A stretch of DNA of 28,509 nucleotides from IMG/VR virus record IMGVR_UViG_3300047551_000904, positions 1-28,509 of that record; one strand, written 5' to 3'. The position numbers and the translations under genes were made by a program. The notes beneath the pieces are model-generated. The model was not told the origin of the DNA. It did no database searches and saw nothing but the letters and a program-made list of their open reading frames with translations. This document shows positions 7,128 through 13,840 of this stretch, in pieces. The number at the start of each line of letters is the position of its first letter. Within the stretch, counting starts at the first letter, position 1. The DNA is from a virus.

Positions 7128-8924
7128 ATGGACCTGACGTATCTGGAACTCTTCGCTGGGGCTGGCGGGATGAGTTTGGGCCTTGAGACCGCGGGTTGGC
7201 GGTGCGTGGCCCACGCCGAGATTGAGCCCCACGCCCGTGCCGTGTTGCGCCATCATTGGCCGGATGTGCCGCTCTATGGCGATGTCGCCGAGTTGGACGG
7301 CACCCAGTTTCGCGGCGTCACGATGGTCACCGGCGGGTCGCCGTGTCAGGACTTGTCTATCGCGGGAAAGCGGGCCGGGATGACCGAAGGATCGGGTACC
7401 CGCTCGTCGCTGTTCTTTGAGCAGGTCCGTATTTGGAACGAATCACAAGCCCCCTACATCCTCTGGGAGAATGTCTATGGAGCCTTCAGCAGCAACGCCG
7501 GACGGGATTTCGCCTCCGTCCTATCAGCCCTCGTGGGAGGAGCCGTCCCTGTTCCCGCGGACGGATGGGTCCGTGCGGGTGTGGTTGCAGGACCGACCGG
7601 AGTCGCCGCGTGGCGGACATTGGACGCTCAATACTTCGGGGTGCCACAGCGCCGCCGCCGTGTCTTTGTCCTCGGTGTTAGAGGCGGAGGGGTTGATCCC
7701 GCCGAAGTACTATCTCTCGCCGAAAGCCTGTCAGGGCATCTTGCGGCGAGCGGAGCGAAGGGGCAAGCAACTCCCTCCGATACTAGAGCAGGCGCTGCGG
7801 TCACGCGCACAGGATTCAGCACCACCGGGTCCGTCGAATACGTCCACGACGTGATGCCAACGCTTCCGCACAAGACGGGATTGGGCTGTGCTGGGGCGCA
7901 GATGGTTGGCGTATTGGAGTCATCGCAGGGTCTCGCAATCAATATCTCCAATGGAGAACCCAGACTTTCCGACGTAATGGGGACACTCCAAGCTCGCGCA
8001 TCGTCAGGTGGTGTGGGAAGCGGGGCACAGATGAACGCCGTGCTTGCGCTTGACATCTACAACCAGAGCGTCAGCCCGAATGGTGTGGCGCACACCATTC
8101 GGGCAATGAACACTGGCGAAGGTATCCCGCATACGATGACCTATGACGCCAGAGACAACGGCGACGGTAGCGTGGTGAACACGATGCGTGGTTTTGCGGT
8201 CAACATCTCCAACGGCGAGCCCCGACTCTCCGACGTGATGGGCACCCTGCAAGCCCGCGCCACGTCAGGCGGCATCGGGAGCGGGGCGCAAATGAACGCC
8301 GTGCTCGCTTTTGCGCAGAACACACGCGACGAGGTGCGCGTCGTTCCGGGTGATAAGATCTGCGCGTTAGCGGCCCAGCCGGGGATGAAGCAAACCAACT
8401 ATGTCCTGACTTATGACGCCCGAGGCAACGGCGAGGGTGTTGGCGACAACACCCTCTCTGGCGACCACCAGAACCGCGTGACGGATTACACCGCCATCGT
8501 CCTCCGCAACCGCGAGGGCAAGCCAGGCGGCGGCAAGGGGCCGCTCCTCTCTGCCGAGCGTCAGCGAACGCTCGGCACGGCAAACGATCAAGTGGTCTTT
8601 ACGCATCAGCAATTCGGTGGGTATAGCGAAGGCAATGATGTCGCGCCGACGATGCAGGCAAGGGATTACAAGGATGCTACCACGCTTGCAATCGGACAGG
8701 TTGGAACCCCTCGACGCCTGACCCCGGTCGAGTGTGAGCGGCTGATGGGCTGGCCCGACCAGCACACCGCCCACGGCATCAGCGAGGCGGGCAAGCCCTA
8801 TGCGCTCGCGGACACCGCCCGCTACAAGCTCTGCGGCAACGGCATCGCCAGCCCGGTCACCGCGTGGATTGGGTTCCAGTTGCGCCACTACTTGACAAGC
8901 GGCAAGCCGTCCCCTAGTCTGTAG
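7128..8924 (+). CDS. C5-cytosine DNA methyltransferase with repeat-containing target-recognition region
   Basis: A 598-residue enzyme transferring a methyl group from S-adenosylmethionine to C5 of cytosine. Motif I is FAGAGGMSLGL (residues 9-19). Motif IV GGSPCQ holds the catalytic Cys73. Motif VI is WENV (Glu114). Motif VIII is QRRRR (175-179). The C-terminal motifs IX/X are LTPVECERLMGWP and YKLCGNGIASPV. Between VIII and IX lies an unusually long insert (~residues 190-520) made of degenerate repeats, including two 38-residue copies at 270-307 and 357-394. Multi-target phage methyltransferases have large variable regions here. ATG 7128 is preferred over 7101 because AAGGGAG lies 4 nt before it. 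No restriction partner is nearby, so this is probably a protective, solitary enzyme. Confidence 0.93.
   Translation: MDLTYLELFAGAGGMSLGLETAGWRCVAHAEIEPHARAVLRHHWPDVPLYGDVAELDGTQFRGVTMVTGGSPCQDLSIAGKRAGMTEGSGTRSSLFFEQVRIWNESQAPYILWENVYGAFSSNAGRDFASVLSALVGGAVPVPADGWVRAGVVAGPTGVAAWRTLDAQYFGVPQRRRRVFVLGVRGGGVDPAEVLSLAESLSGHLAASGAKGQATPSDTRAGAAVTRTGFSTTGSVEYVHDVMPTLPHKTGLGCAGAQMVGVLESSQGLAINISNGEPRLSDVMGTLQARASSGGVGSGAQMNAVLALDIYNQSVSPNGVAHTIRAMNTGEGIPHTMTYDARDNGDGSVVNTMRGFAVNISNGEPRLSDVMGTLQARATSGGIGSGAQMNAVLAFAQNTRDEVRVVPGDKICALAAQPGMKQTNYVLTYDARGNGEGVGDNTLSGDHQNRVTDYTAIVLRNREGKPGGGKGPLLSAERQRTLGTANDQVVFTHQQFGGYSEGNDVAPTMQARDYKDATTLAIGQVGTPRRLTPVECERLMGWPDQHTAHGISEAGKPYALADTARYKLCGNGIASPVTAWIGFQLRHYLTSGKPSPSL
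7935..8309 (+). repeat. Internal duplication in the cytosine methyltransferase gene
   Basis: Two copies of a 114-bp unit (7935-8048 and 8196-8309, spacing 261 bp) encode nearly the same 38 residues, starting A(I/V)NISNGEPRLSDVMGTLQ. They differ mostly at third codon positions, and the first copy is visibly less GC-rich than the second. A smaller YDAR(D/G)NG(D/E)G motif recurs after each copy. Confidence 0.8.
8892..8920 (+). promoter_or_regulatory. Candidate sigma70-type promoter
   Basis: A consensus TTGACA (8892-8897) is followed after 17 nt by TAGTCT (8915-8920), only three of six matches to the -10 consensus. It overlaps the end of the methyltransferase gene and could drive the small genes from 8956 onward. 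Weak on the -10 side. Confidence 0.35.
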
Positions 8925-8936
8925 GCGTTGGCTCAC

Positions 8937-8950
8937 CCTCTCATCGGAGG
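8937..8950 (+). promoter_or_regulatory. Shine-Dalgarno mini-hairpin before the gene at 8956
   Basis: CCTC (8937-8940) can pair with GAGG (8947-8950) of the strong ribosome-binding site across TCATCG. The same CTCATCGGAGG block occurs before the gene at 10604. Confidence 0.45.
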
Positions 8951-8955
8951 TCACA

Positions 8956-9138
8956 ATGCACGACCGCAACGCGCTGGTGCAGGTCATCTACAACAAGCGG
9001 TTCGGGTTCCTCGCCGTGTTCGAGGACGGCTCGGTGGCCGAGGCCAAGACGCTCCCCAATGGCAAGCGGACGTGGACGTTCGCCGAGAACATTTGGGACG
9101 AGGCGATGGCGAACGACCAGATGGCGAGGGTCCAGTGA
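8956..9138 (+). CDS. Small hypothetical protein
   Basis: A 60-residue protein with an excellent GGAGG 5 nt before the ATG. The sequence suggests two or three beta-strands (VQVIYNKRFGFLAVF, GSVAEAKTL, KRTWTF) and a terminal acidic helix. I recognise no family. Its stop overlaps the start of the next gene by 4 nt. Confidence 0.65.
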   Translation: MHDRNALVQVIYNKRFGFLAVFEDGSVAEAKTLPNGKRTWTFAENIWDEAMANDQMARVQ

Positions 9139-9395
9139 CCGACCCCATTTCCTACGCCACCTACTGCGTTATAAAGGACAACGAACTCGCGGCGGTGCAA
9201 GCCAATCTTGCCGCCTTGAGGCGGACGCTTGACTACCTCACCGCGGGGACGTGGGACGATGTGCCGGACGGCCTCACGGACGCCGAGCGGCAGCGCATCC
9301 AACGGGCGGCGTTCGCCGCGATGAACGCAGACTTTGACTTTGGCGCGGCCAATCGCGCCTTTCAAGCGGCCCGCGACCGACTGGTCCGGGACTGA
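9135..9395 (+). CDS. Small helical hypothetical protein
   Basis: 86 residues from a GTG that overlaps the upstream stop (GTGA). It is almost entirely helical, with an LRRTLDYLTAGTWDDVPDGLTDAERQRIQRAAFAAM-type pattern suggesting a helix bundle or coiled coil. I recognise no family. Context is the replication/nucleic-acid block. Confidence 0.6.
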   Translation: MTDPISYATYCVIKDNELAAVQANLAALRRTLDYLTAGTWDDVPDGLTDAERQRIQRAAFAAMNADFDFGAANRAFQAARDRLVRD

Positions 9396-9423
9396 CCCCG
9401 CACGACGGCGGGAACCACTTACC

Positions 9424-9437
9424 GGGGACGCGTCCCC
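9424..9437. repeat. Perfect 14-bp palindrome
   Basis: GGGGACGCGTCCCC is fully self-complementary. It lies in the 53-nt gap before the SSB-like gene, just 5' of its ribosome-binding site AAGGA (9438-9442). It could be a binding site for a dimeric regulator or an RNA hairpin controlling that gene. Confidence 0.55.
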
Positions 9438-9448
9438 AAGGATCGGCA

Positions 9449-10120
9449 ATGCAGAGCAAGGCACGGAAGGTGCAACTTGAGAACGCGGGCGATGAGGCCA
9501 CGTTCACCGTCACGACCTGCCGGACGGTCGAGACGAAGTTCGGCGAGCGGATGGTCTTCGCCGGGACGGATGTCGCGGGCGAGGCGGTGGAGACGCCGCT
9601 GATGCCGGAGGCGACGGCCACGAAACAGCTCGACCGGCTCGGCCTCACGCACGAGACGTGCATCGGCGAGACCCTGCGGTTCTCGCGGGCGGCGAACCCG
9701 AGCGGCAAGCCCTACTGGAACATCGACGTCGCGGGCGCGGCTCCGGCCCCGACCAAGCGTCTCCCGGCCCCGACGACCGAGGTCGTCGGTAGCTCGAAGG
9801 CTGGCAAGTCGGTCGGCGGTATCGCAGACGCCTACGCGAACCTCTGGGAGTCGATCGCGGCTCGCCTCGCGGTCTCGTGCGCGACGCATCGGGTGACGCT
9901 CACCGCCGAGGCGGTACAGGCGGCGACGGCCACGGTCTGGATCGCGCTCCGCGACCACGGCTTGCAGGGGGTGACGGAGGCTCCGAAGGCCGAACCCGCC
10001 CCGGCCATCAAGCATCCCGCGCCGAGCGGCAAGCGGCTCTCGGCCCCGGATGCCCCGCCTGATTACTCGAAGGTGCCCCCGCCGAGCGACTCCGACTTCA
10101 CGGACGACCTGCCGTTCTGA
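9449..10120 (+). CDS. Single-stranded-DNA-binding-like protein with acidic C-terminal tip
   Basis: A 223-residue protein. Residues 1-100 are beta-rich with short strands compatible with an OB fold (VQLENAGDEATFTV, RMVFAGTDVAGEAVETPL, ETLRFSRA, PYWNIDVAG). A Pro/Ala-rich linker, a helical segment at ~125-180 and a second Pro-rich linker follow. The last residues are DFTDDLPF. A disordered linker ending in Asp-Asp-(Ile/Leu)-Pro-Phe is the protein-recruitment tip of bacterial and phage SSBs. Together with the neighbouring replication and recombination genes this makes an SSB role likely. I cannot place it in the standard SSB family by sequence alone. AAGGA is 6 nt before the ATG. The next gene overlaps by one base. 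Confidence 0.6.
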   Translation: MQSKARKVQLENAGDEATFTVTTCRTVETKFGERMVFAGTDVAGEAVETPLMPEATATKQLDRLGLTHETCIGETLRFSRAANPSGKPYWNIDVAGAAPAPTKRLPAPTTEVVGSSKAGKSVGGIADAYANLWESIAARLAVSCATHRVTLTAEAVQAATATVWIALRDHGLQGVTEAPKAEPAPAIKHPAPSGKRLSAPDAPPDYSKVPPPSDSDFTDDLPF

Positions 10121-10611
10121 TGCGCTGCGAACGCCAGAAGTGTCGGGCGGTGCTCGTGGAGCAGATTGACCGACTAGGGCGGGTGACGTACACCTGCCCT
10201 AGTTGTGCCCGCCGCGAGGCGGGGATTTGCGCCGGATGCCCGGCCCCGATTGATGGAAAGGCCAAGAGTGCCAAGTGGTGCGCGAGGTGCCGAGTGCTTC
10301 AGCATCGGCGGTATTGCGAGACCTATCGGAACCGCGACCTGAAGGCGTATAACAAGAACGCCGCACGGCGGGCGCGGGCACGGCGAGCGAAGGCCAAGGC
10401 AATGCAACCGGGGCCGTCGTGGTCCGAGGTGGTCGCTCAACGGACGGAAAGTCGGAATCGGAACCTGACCCCGGCCCAACGCTCCGAGATTGCCAAGAAA
10501 GCGTGTGCGGCTCGCTGGCGGCGGTACTATCAGCGGCAGATGTTGGCGAAGATGCGGCACCAATCTACGAACCACCCCACCCTCTCATCGGAGGCGTCAC
10601 ACAATGCGTGA
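10120..10611 (+). CDS. Basic zinc-knuckle protein
   Basis: A 163-residue, strongly basic protein whose stop-start overlap with the SSB-like gene is TGATG. Cys pairs occur at the N-terminus (RCERQKC), in CPSC, CAGC and CARC, suggesting two zinc ribbons within residues 1-65. A long Arg/Lys/Ala helix follows, then a short segment (LTPAQRSEIAKKACAARWRRYYQR) like those in nucleic-acid-binding HTH or AT-hook-associated proteins. It probably binds DNA or RNA. No catalytic motif is seen. Confidence 0.65.
   Translation: MRCERQKCRAVLVEQIDRLGRVTYTCPSCARREAGICAGCPAPIDGKAKSAKWCARCRVLQHRRYCETYRNRDLKAYNKNAARRARARRAKAKAMQPGPSWSEVVAQRTESRNRNLTPAQRSEIAKKACAARWRRYYQRQMLAKMRHQSTNHPTLSSEASHNA
10580..10593 (+). 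promoter_or_regulatory. Shine-Dalgarno mini-hairpin before the gene at 10604
   Basis: The block CCTCTCATCGGAGG can form a 4-bp CCTC/GAGG stem that masks the ribosome-binding site. It is identical over 14 nt to the element before 8956, although it lies inside the 3' end of the preceding coding sequence. Confidence 0.45.
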
Positions 10612-10978
10612 CATCGAAGCACGGATTGGCATTGAATCGCTCGACGAACTCCTCGATCTACGCGGCAAGCTCGTCGCACAGGCCGCAAGTCTCTACGCCC
10701 TCTACGGCCCATTCGGGACCGCCGAGCATCGCCGGAAGGTTTCGCTCGCGATGGCCGAGCTACAGGTCCGGCGCGACCTGACGGACTCCGGCGAGAAGGC
10801 GACCGAGGGCAAGGTCGAGGCGATGAGCCGGACCCACCCGACGTACCTGACCTTCCTCGACACCCTTGAGGCGGGCCGGGCCGAGTGGCTGATGACGGAG
10901 AACGCCATCCAGTCCATCACCGACCGCATCACCCGCGGCAACACCCTCTCGCGCTACGTCGCCTCGGAGCCCCGCTGA
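10604..10978 (+). CDS. Hypothetical helical protein
   Basis: 124 residues starting at the ATG at 10604, which overlaps the preceding gene by 8 nt and has GGAGG about 10 nt upstream. The protein is predicted mostly helical, with an amphipathic pattern and many charged residues. I recognise no family. It ends in a TGATG overlap with the next gene. Confidence 0.65.
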   Translation: MRDIEARIGIESLDELLDLRGKLVAQAASLYALYGPFGTAEHRRKVSLAMAELQVRRDLTDSGEKATEGKVEAMSRTHPTYLTFLDTLEAGRAEWLMTENAIQSITDRITRGNTLSRYVASEPR

Positions 10979-11277
10979 TGGACGAGACCGAGATGTACCT
11001 CTACCGCAAGCGGCTCGCCGTGGATTTTGGATTGTTTGCCGCCGAGCAAACCACCACGCATCCGCAAACACTCGACGGCACCACGCAGAACGGGCAGATC
11101 CTCGCGCACCTCCGCGCCGGGCACGGCCTGACCTCGTTGGAGGCGTTGCAGATGTTCGGCTGCTCCCGGCTCGCCGCTCGGATTGCGGACCTGAAGGGCG
11201 CGGGCTATGCCATCACCTCGACGATGGTCACCCTGCCCAACGGCAAGCGGGTCGCCACCTACCGACTGGAGGGCTAA
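10978..11277 (+). CDS. Helix-turn-helix protein (HTH_39-like)
   Basis: A 99-residue protein. Residues ~38-99 (QILAHLRAGHGLTSLEALQ, then SRLAARIADLKGAGYAI, ending with a short beta wing KRVATYRLEG) match the compact winged-HTH domain often seen in phage replication/recombination regions. It should bind DNA, possibly as a small regulator. It is coupled at both ends by one-base overlaps. Confidence 0.75.
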   Translation: MDETEMYLYRKRLAVDFGLFAAEQTTTHPQTLDGTTQNGQILAHLRAGHGLTSLEALQMFGCSRLAARIADLKGAGYAITSTMVTLPNGKRVATYRLEG

Positions 11278-11429
11278 TGGAGCGCGACAACTGGGAGAAC
11301 AGCGGCATCGACGACTTCGCCGAGCGTCGGCGTAAGGTCTGCCGTCTCTGCGGTGATGACAAGGACGAAGACGCGACCACGTGCGAGACGTGCCGCGCCC
11401 AACCTGTGAGGATCAACGATGCGGACTAA
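11277..11429 (+). CDS. Tiny zinc-ribbon protein
   Basis: 50 residues (MERDNWENSGIDDFAERR at the start) with CRLC and CETC knuckles 10 residues apart, a classical rubredoxin-like zinc site. The start overlaps the stop of the HTH gene (TAATG). No family recognised. Confidence 0.6.
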   Translation: MERDNWENSGIDDFAERRRKVCRLCGDDKDEDATTCETCRAQPVRINDAD

Positions 11430-11592
11430 CCGATGGACGATGCCGTCGTGGATGTCGTTCCTCTTCGGATTTATCTGCGGGGTCGTGGCGATGGGGTGGG
11501 CACTCGTCTTGACCACGAACGACACCTCGCCGCAGTTCACCGAACCGCGATGCCTCCGCATCGTCAACCACGGATCACTCAATGACCATTGA
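11419..11592 (+). CDS. Small single-span membrane protein
   Basis: 57 residues with one hydrophobic helix at about 10-32 (WMSFLFGFICGVVAMGWALVL) after a basic N-terminus, predicting an inner-membrane peptide with a short periplasmic tail. It overlaps both neighbouring genes by about 10 nt. Function unknown; such peptides can alter host membranes or exclude superinfecting phages. Confidence 0.5.
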   Translation: MRTNRWTMPSWMSFLFGFICGVVAMGWALVLTTNDTSPQFTEPRCLRIVNHGSLNDH

Positions 11593-11779
11593 TAATCTCG
11601 AAGACAAGCTGGCCGAGTTGACGTGGCAAGAACGGATTGCCGAGCGCATCCCGCTTGTGCCGATAGACCTGACGACCCAGCACCTCGGGAACCGCGTCAT
11701 CTCGCGATTCTTCCCGGAGCATTGGGCCAAGGTGCAACTCGCCCGGCACACCGCCGAGCGATACGGACGGCCCGCGTGA
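11582..11779 (+). CDS. Small hypothetical protein
   Basis: 65 residues, acidic N-terminal helix (NLEDKLAELTWQERIAERI) followed by a conserved-looking segment IDLTTQHLGNRVISRFFPEHW. No family recognised. Its 3' end overlaps the HNH-like gene by 4 nt. Confidence 0.6.
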   Translation: MTIDNLEDKLAELTWQERIAERIPLVPIDLTTQHLGNRVISRFFPEHWAKVQLARHTAERYGRPA

Positions 11780-12138
11780 AGCGCACCCCATTGAAGCGCA
11801 AGACCAAGCTCGTTGCCAAGACGAAGCCCAAGGCCAAGAAGCGCAGCACCGCCGACTTCGCCCGCGTCTACGGGTCGAAGGCGCGGGTCGCGTGGATCGC
11901 CGCCCAGCCGTGCGTGGCGTGTGGCCGTGGGCCGTGCGAGACGGCGCACATCAAGTCGGGCGGGATGGGCCGAAAGGCCGACTACACCGAGACCGTCCCG
12001 CTTTGCTCGTCGTGCCACCGCTTGCAACACGCCAAGGGGTGGGGGGCACTCGGGTTCCCGGTTTCCAAGCTCGGCTACTTGGCCTACGTCACGCAGTTCA
12101 AGTACGCCCAAACCCGAGGGGAACCGGGTGACGATTGA
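11776..12138 (+). CDS. HNH-type recombination nuclease (DUF968/DUF1364-like)
   Basis: From the GTG at 11776 the protein has 120 residues. A very basic N-terminal tail (KRTPLKRKTKLVAKTK) precedes a zinc-bound HNH-like core: CVACG, the ETAHIKSGG turn, then VPLCSSCHRLQH. Four cysteines and the His residues fit the small phage nucleases encoded near recombination genes, such as the lambda nin-region and YbcO-like proteins. It would cut DNA, probably branched or single-stranded intermediates. It sits immediately before a RusA resolvase, as in lambdoid recombination blocks, and overlaps it by 11 nt. Confidence 0.75.
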   Translation: MKRTPLKRKTKLVAKTKPKAKKRSTADFARVYGSKARVAWIAAQPCVACGRGPCETAHIKSGGMGRKADYTETVPLCSSCHRLQHAKGWGALGFPVSKLGYLAYVTQFKYAQTRGEPGDD

Positions 12139-12487
12139 CCTCTGGCTCCCCGAGCCGCCGAGTGCCAACCGCTACTGGCGTATCGGCAACGGCCACGCCT
12201 ACCTCTCTGCGGAGGCCAAGGCGTACAAGGCGCACCTCGCGGCGATCGCCCACGCGGTCACCAAGGGCCGCATCGCCTTCCCATCTGGCAAGCCCATCGC
12301 GGTCACGCTAGTTTGGTACCGCTCGGCCCGTCGCGGGGACTTGGACAACCGCGCCAAGGTCGCGCTCGATGCCTTGAACGGCATCGTGTGGGACGACGAC
12401 TCGCAAGTCGTCGAGTTGCATCTGTACCGGCAGGACCGCCCCAAAGACGGGGCATTACATCTCACCGTAGAGGATCGCACCGTATGA
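12128..12487 (+). CDS. rusA: RusA-family Holliday junction resolvase
   Basis: A 119-residue protein from a GTG start, the normal size for RusA (about 120). The opening LWLPEPPSANRYWR is typical. The catalytic block GDLDNRAKVALDALNG contains Asp71, Asp73 and Lys78, and the second acid cluster WDDDSQV holds Asp89-91. These correspond to the Asp/Asp/Asp metal site and Lys of the E. coli enzyme. It resolves four-way junctions by paired nicks, clearing branched DNA before packaging. It is coupled to the HNH gene upstream and by ATGA to the HTH gene downstream. Confidence 0.92.
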   Translation: MTIDLWLPEPPSANRYWRIGNGHAYLSAEAKAYKAHLAAIAHAVTKGRIAFPSGKPIAVTLVWYRSARRGDLDNRAKVALDALNGIVWDDDSQVVELHLYRQDRPKDGALHLTVEDRTV

Positions 12488-12693
12488 TTGACGTCTCCAT
12501 CGAGATTACTCCCCCGACGCCCACCGGCTGGCTCACCGTGACCGAGGCCGCCAAGGTGCTCGGCGTGAGCCGTCAGCGTATTCACCAGCGTATCAAGAGC
12601 GGCACCATCGAGGCCCGTCAGGAGCCGTCGAGCCGCACGAAGACGGGGTTCTTCTGGGCCGTCCGGGTGGCCCCTGTACCCGTAAGTGTTTGA
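12484..12693 (+). CDS. Excisionase-like helix-turn-helix protein
   Basis: 69 residues. The segment WLTVTEAAKVLGVSRQRIHQ followed by RIKSGTIEAR is a MerR/excisionase-type winged HTH (HTH_17-like). It probably binds DNA as a small regulator. No integrase is present, so an excision role is not supported. Starts within the RusA stop (ATGA). Confidence 0.75.
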   Translation: MIDVSIEITPPTPTGWLTVTEAAKVLGVSRQRIHQRIKSGTIEARQEPSSRTKTGFFWAVRVAPVPVSV

Positions 12694-12716
12694 TATGTAA
12701 AGGGTTAGGTGGGGGC

Positions 12717-12744
12717 TTGACAGGCGTATAGTCCCCACTATATT
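12717..12744 (+). promoter_or_regulatory. Strong sigma70-like promoter
   Basis: A perfect TTGACA (12717-12722) and TATATT (12739-12744, five of six) are separated by 16 nt in an otherwise GC-rich region. This is the clearest promoter in the window and lies in a 96-nt non-coding gap. It should drive the small genes from 12790. Transcription would begin near 12751. Confidence 0.75.
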
Positions 12745-12751
12745 CCCCTGT

Positions 12752-12781
12752 GTCGGCAATGACGCCGACCTCCCATCGGAG
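12752..12781 (+). promoter_or_regulatory. Two stacked 5'-leader hairpins
   Basis: GTCGGC (12752-12757) pairs with GCCGAC (12764-12769). Immediately after, CTCC (12770-12773) pairs with the Shine-Dalgarno GGAG (12778-12781) across the loop CATC. The first begins at about the predicted transcription start. Together they may protect the transcript or control translation of the gene at 12790. Confidence 0.5.
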
Positions 12782-12789
12782 ACAAAGCA

Positions 12790-12975
12790 ATGCGCGAGAT
12801 TTACAAGCAACACGAGAACGGGCGGCACGGGCACATCCGGCAGTACGAGGGCCGCTGGCTGCTTCAGGTTTACGCTTCGGAGTCCCGCAAGCGTGGCGAG
12901 CCGATGGTTCAGCAGTTCTTCTTTGACACCTTGCAGGACGCTCGTTACACCCTTCGGCGCGAGTTGGCGCGGTAA
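12790..12975 (+). CDS. Small basic hypothetical protein
   Basis: 61 residues, beta-rich in the middle (GRWLLQVYAS, VQQFFFDT) and ending with a basic helix (ARYTLRRELAR). It is the first gene after the strong promoter at 12717, so it may be abundantly expressed early. No family recognised. Confidence 0.65.
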   Translation: MREIYKQHENGRHGHIRQYEGRWLLQVYASESRKRGEPMVQQFFFDTLQDARYTLRRELAR

Positions 12976-12976
12976 G

Positions 12977-13201
12977 ATGCCAATGACCCGTCAACAACGT
13001 GTCGCGCAGGGCTTGGTCGCCAAGCACGGCCTCATCAAGGCCCGCATCATCGCGGGGTCGCGTGGGCATCGCCACCTCTGCATCGCGCCCGCCCTCGAGA
13101 ACCGCAAGGTGACCGAGTCCGACGTGTTCAAGTGGACCTTCTGGCATTGCGTCTCGTCCTCGCTCAACCAGATGGTCCGCGTGGGAACCTTCAATGCGTA
13201 A
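12977..13201 (+). CDS. Small basic hypothetical protein
   Basis: 74 residues from the ATG at 12977, one base after the previous stop. Basic and His-rich, with a helical N-terminus (TRQQRVAQGLVAKHGLIKARI). No recognisable domain. Overlaps the next short gene by 8 nt. Confidence 0.55.
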   Translation: MPMTRQQRVAQGLVAKHGLIKARIIAGSRGHRHLCIAPALENRKVTESDVFKWTFWHCVSSSLNQMVRVGTFNA

Positions 13202-13289
13202 ACCCCTCGGGGACGGGGAGCTTGAACTCCTCTTCGTCATCGCCTTGGTCACGGTGTCGGCCCTCGGCATTCTCTGGCTCATCCGCTGA
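13194..13289 (+). CDS. Very small single-span membrane peptide
   Basis: 31 residues: a short polar N-terminus followed by one helix ELLFVIALVTVSALGILWLI ending in Arg. It overlaps the previous gene by 8 nt and the following ATG by one base. Below the size of most gene calls, so it may be missed. Real expression is supported only by the tight packing. Confidence 0.4.
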   Translation: MRKPLGDGELELLFVIALVTVSALGILWLIR

Positions 13290-13840
13290 TGCGCTGGCAC
13301 CTTCTCGACGACACGGGCCGGATTGTTCGCACCACGGACGCCCCCGACAAGTCGACCGCCGCGGTCAAGCTCGGCCCCGGCACCGTCGTCTCCGAGGCGT
13401 CCTATCGGGCCGCCCCCTCCCGCCCAACGCCCAAGCCGGTCATCAACGCACGGCGCAAGGGCAACGGGCACGATCCGCTCCCGACGCTCCCACCGGGGCA
13501 CCTCTACACCGACCAACTCGCCGACCGCCTCGGGGTTTCCCGGCAACGCGTCTTGGCCTACGCCCGCGCCATTGACCTCACCCCGGTACAGCAGACCTCG
13601 GTTGCCGGGGCACGGCTCCGCTACATCTGGACCCCCGAGCACATCGACGCGCTCACCGATCGCCACCGCTGGTACCACTCCACCGAACGCCGCACCGCGA
13701 CCGCCGCCAAGCGTCGCCGCTCCTACCTCCTCACCTGTTCCCACCGCTACGCCGCCCGCATCGCGGCACGGAGACTCGAATGGCAATCTTCACGCACTTC
13801 CTCGCCCTCGCCCTCGGTGTCATCGCCGGTATCCTCCTGA
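13289..13840 (+). CDS. Helix-turn-helix domain protein
   Basis: 183 residues. An N-terminal beta-rich segment (RWHLLDDTGRIVRTTDAPD) is followed by a linker, then at ~70-125 a DNA-binding region: YTDQLADRLGVSRQRVLAYA, a short wing, and WTPEHIDALTDRHRWY. This resembles the phage MerR-like or RepA-type HTH. The C-terminal ~45 residues are Ser/Arg/Pro-rich and overlap the next gene by 61 nt; they look like read-out of the other frame, so the useful protein may end earlier. Confidence 0.65.
   Translation: MRWHLLDDTGRIVRTTDAPDKSTAAVKLGPGTVVSEASYRAAPSRPTPKPVINARRKGNGHDPLPTLPPGHLYTDQLADRLGVSRQRVLAYARAIDLTPVQQTSVAGARLRYIWTPEHIDALTDRHRWYHSTERRTATAAKRRRSYLLTCSHRYAARIAARRLEWQSSRTSSPSPSVSSPVSS

Noticed and set aside
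7183-8120. CRISPR-like or diversity-generating repeats in the methyltransferase gene
   Set aside because: The repeats are long, in frame and few, without short spacers, and no reverse transcriptase or Cas gene is present. They are an internal protein duplication.
12484-12693. Excisionase/lysogeny module
   Set aside because: The small HTH protein resembles excisionases, but there is no integrase, repressor gene or attachment-site core in the window, so lysogeny is not supported.
12593-13786. 397-codon minus-strand ORF opposite the strong promoter and small genes
   Set aside because: It crosses several plus-strand genes and a promoter, and has no recognisable motif or sensible start signal.
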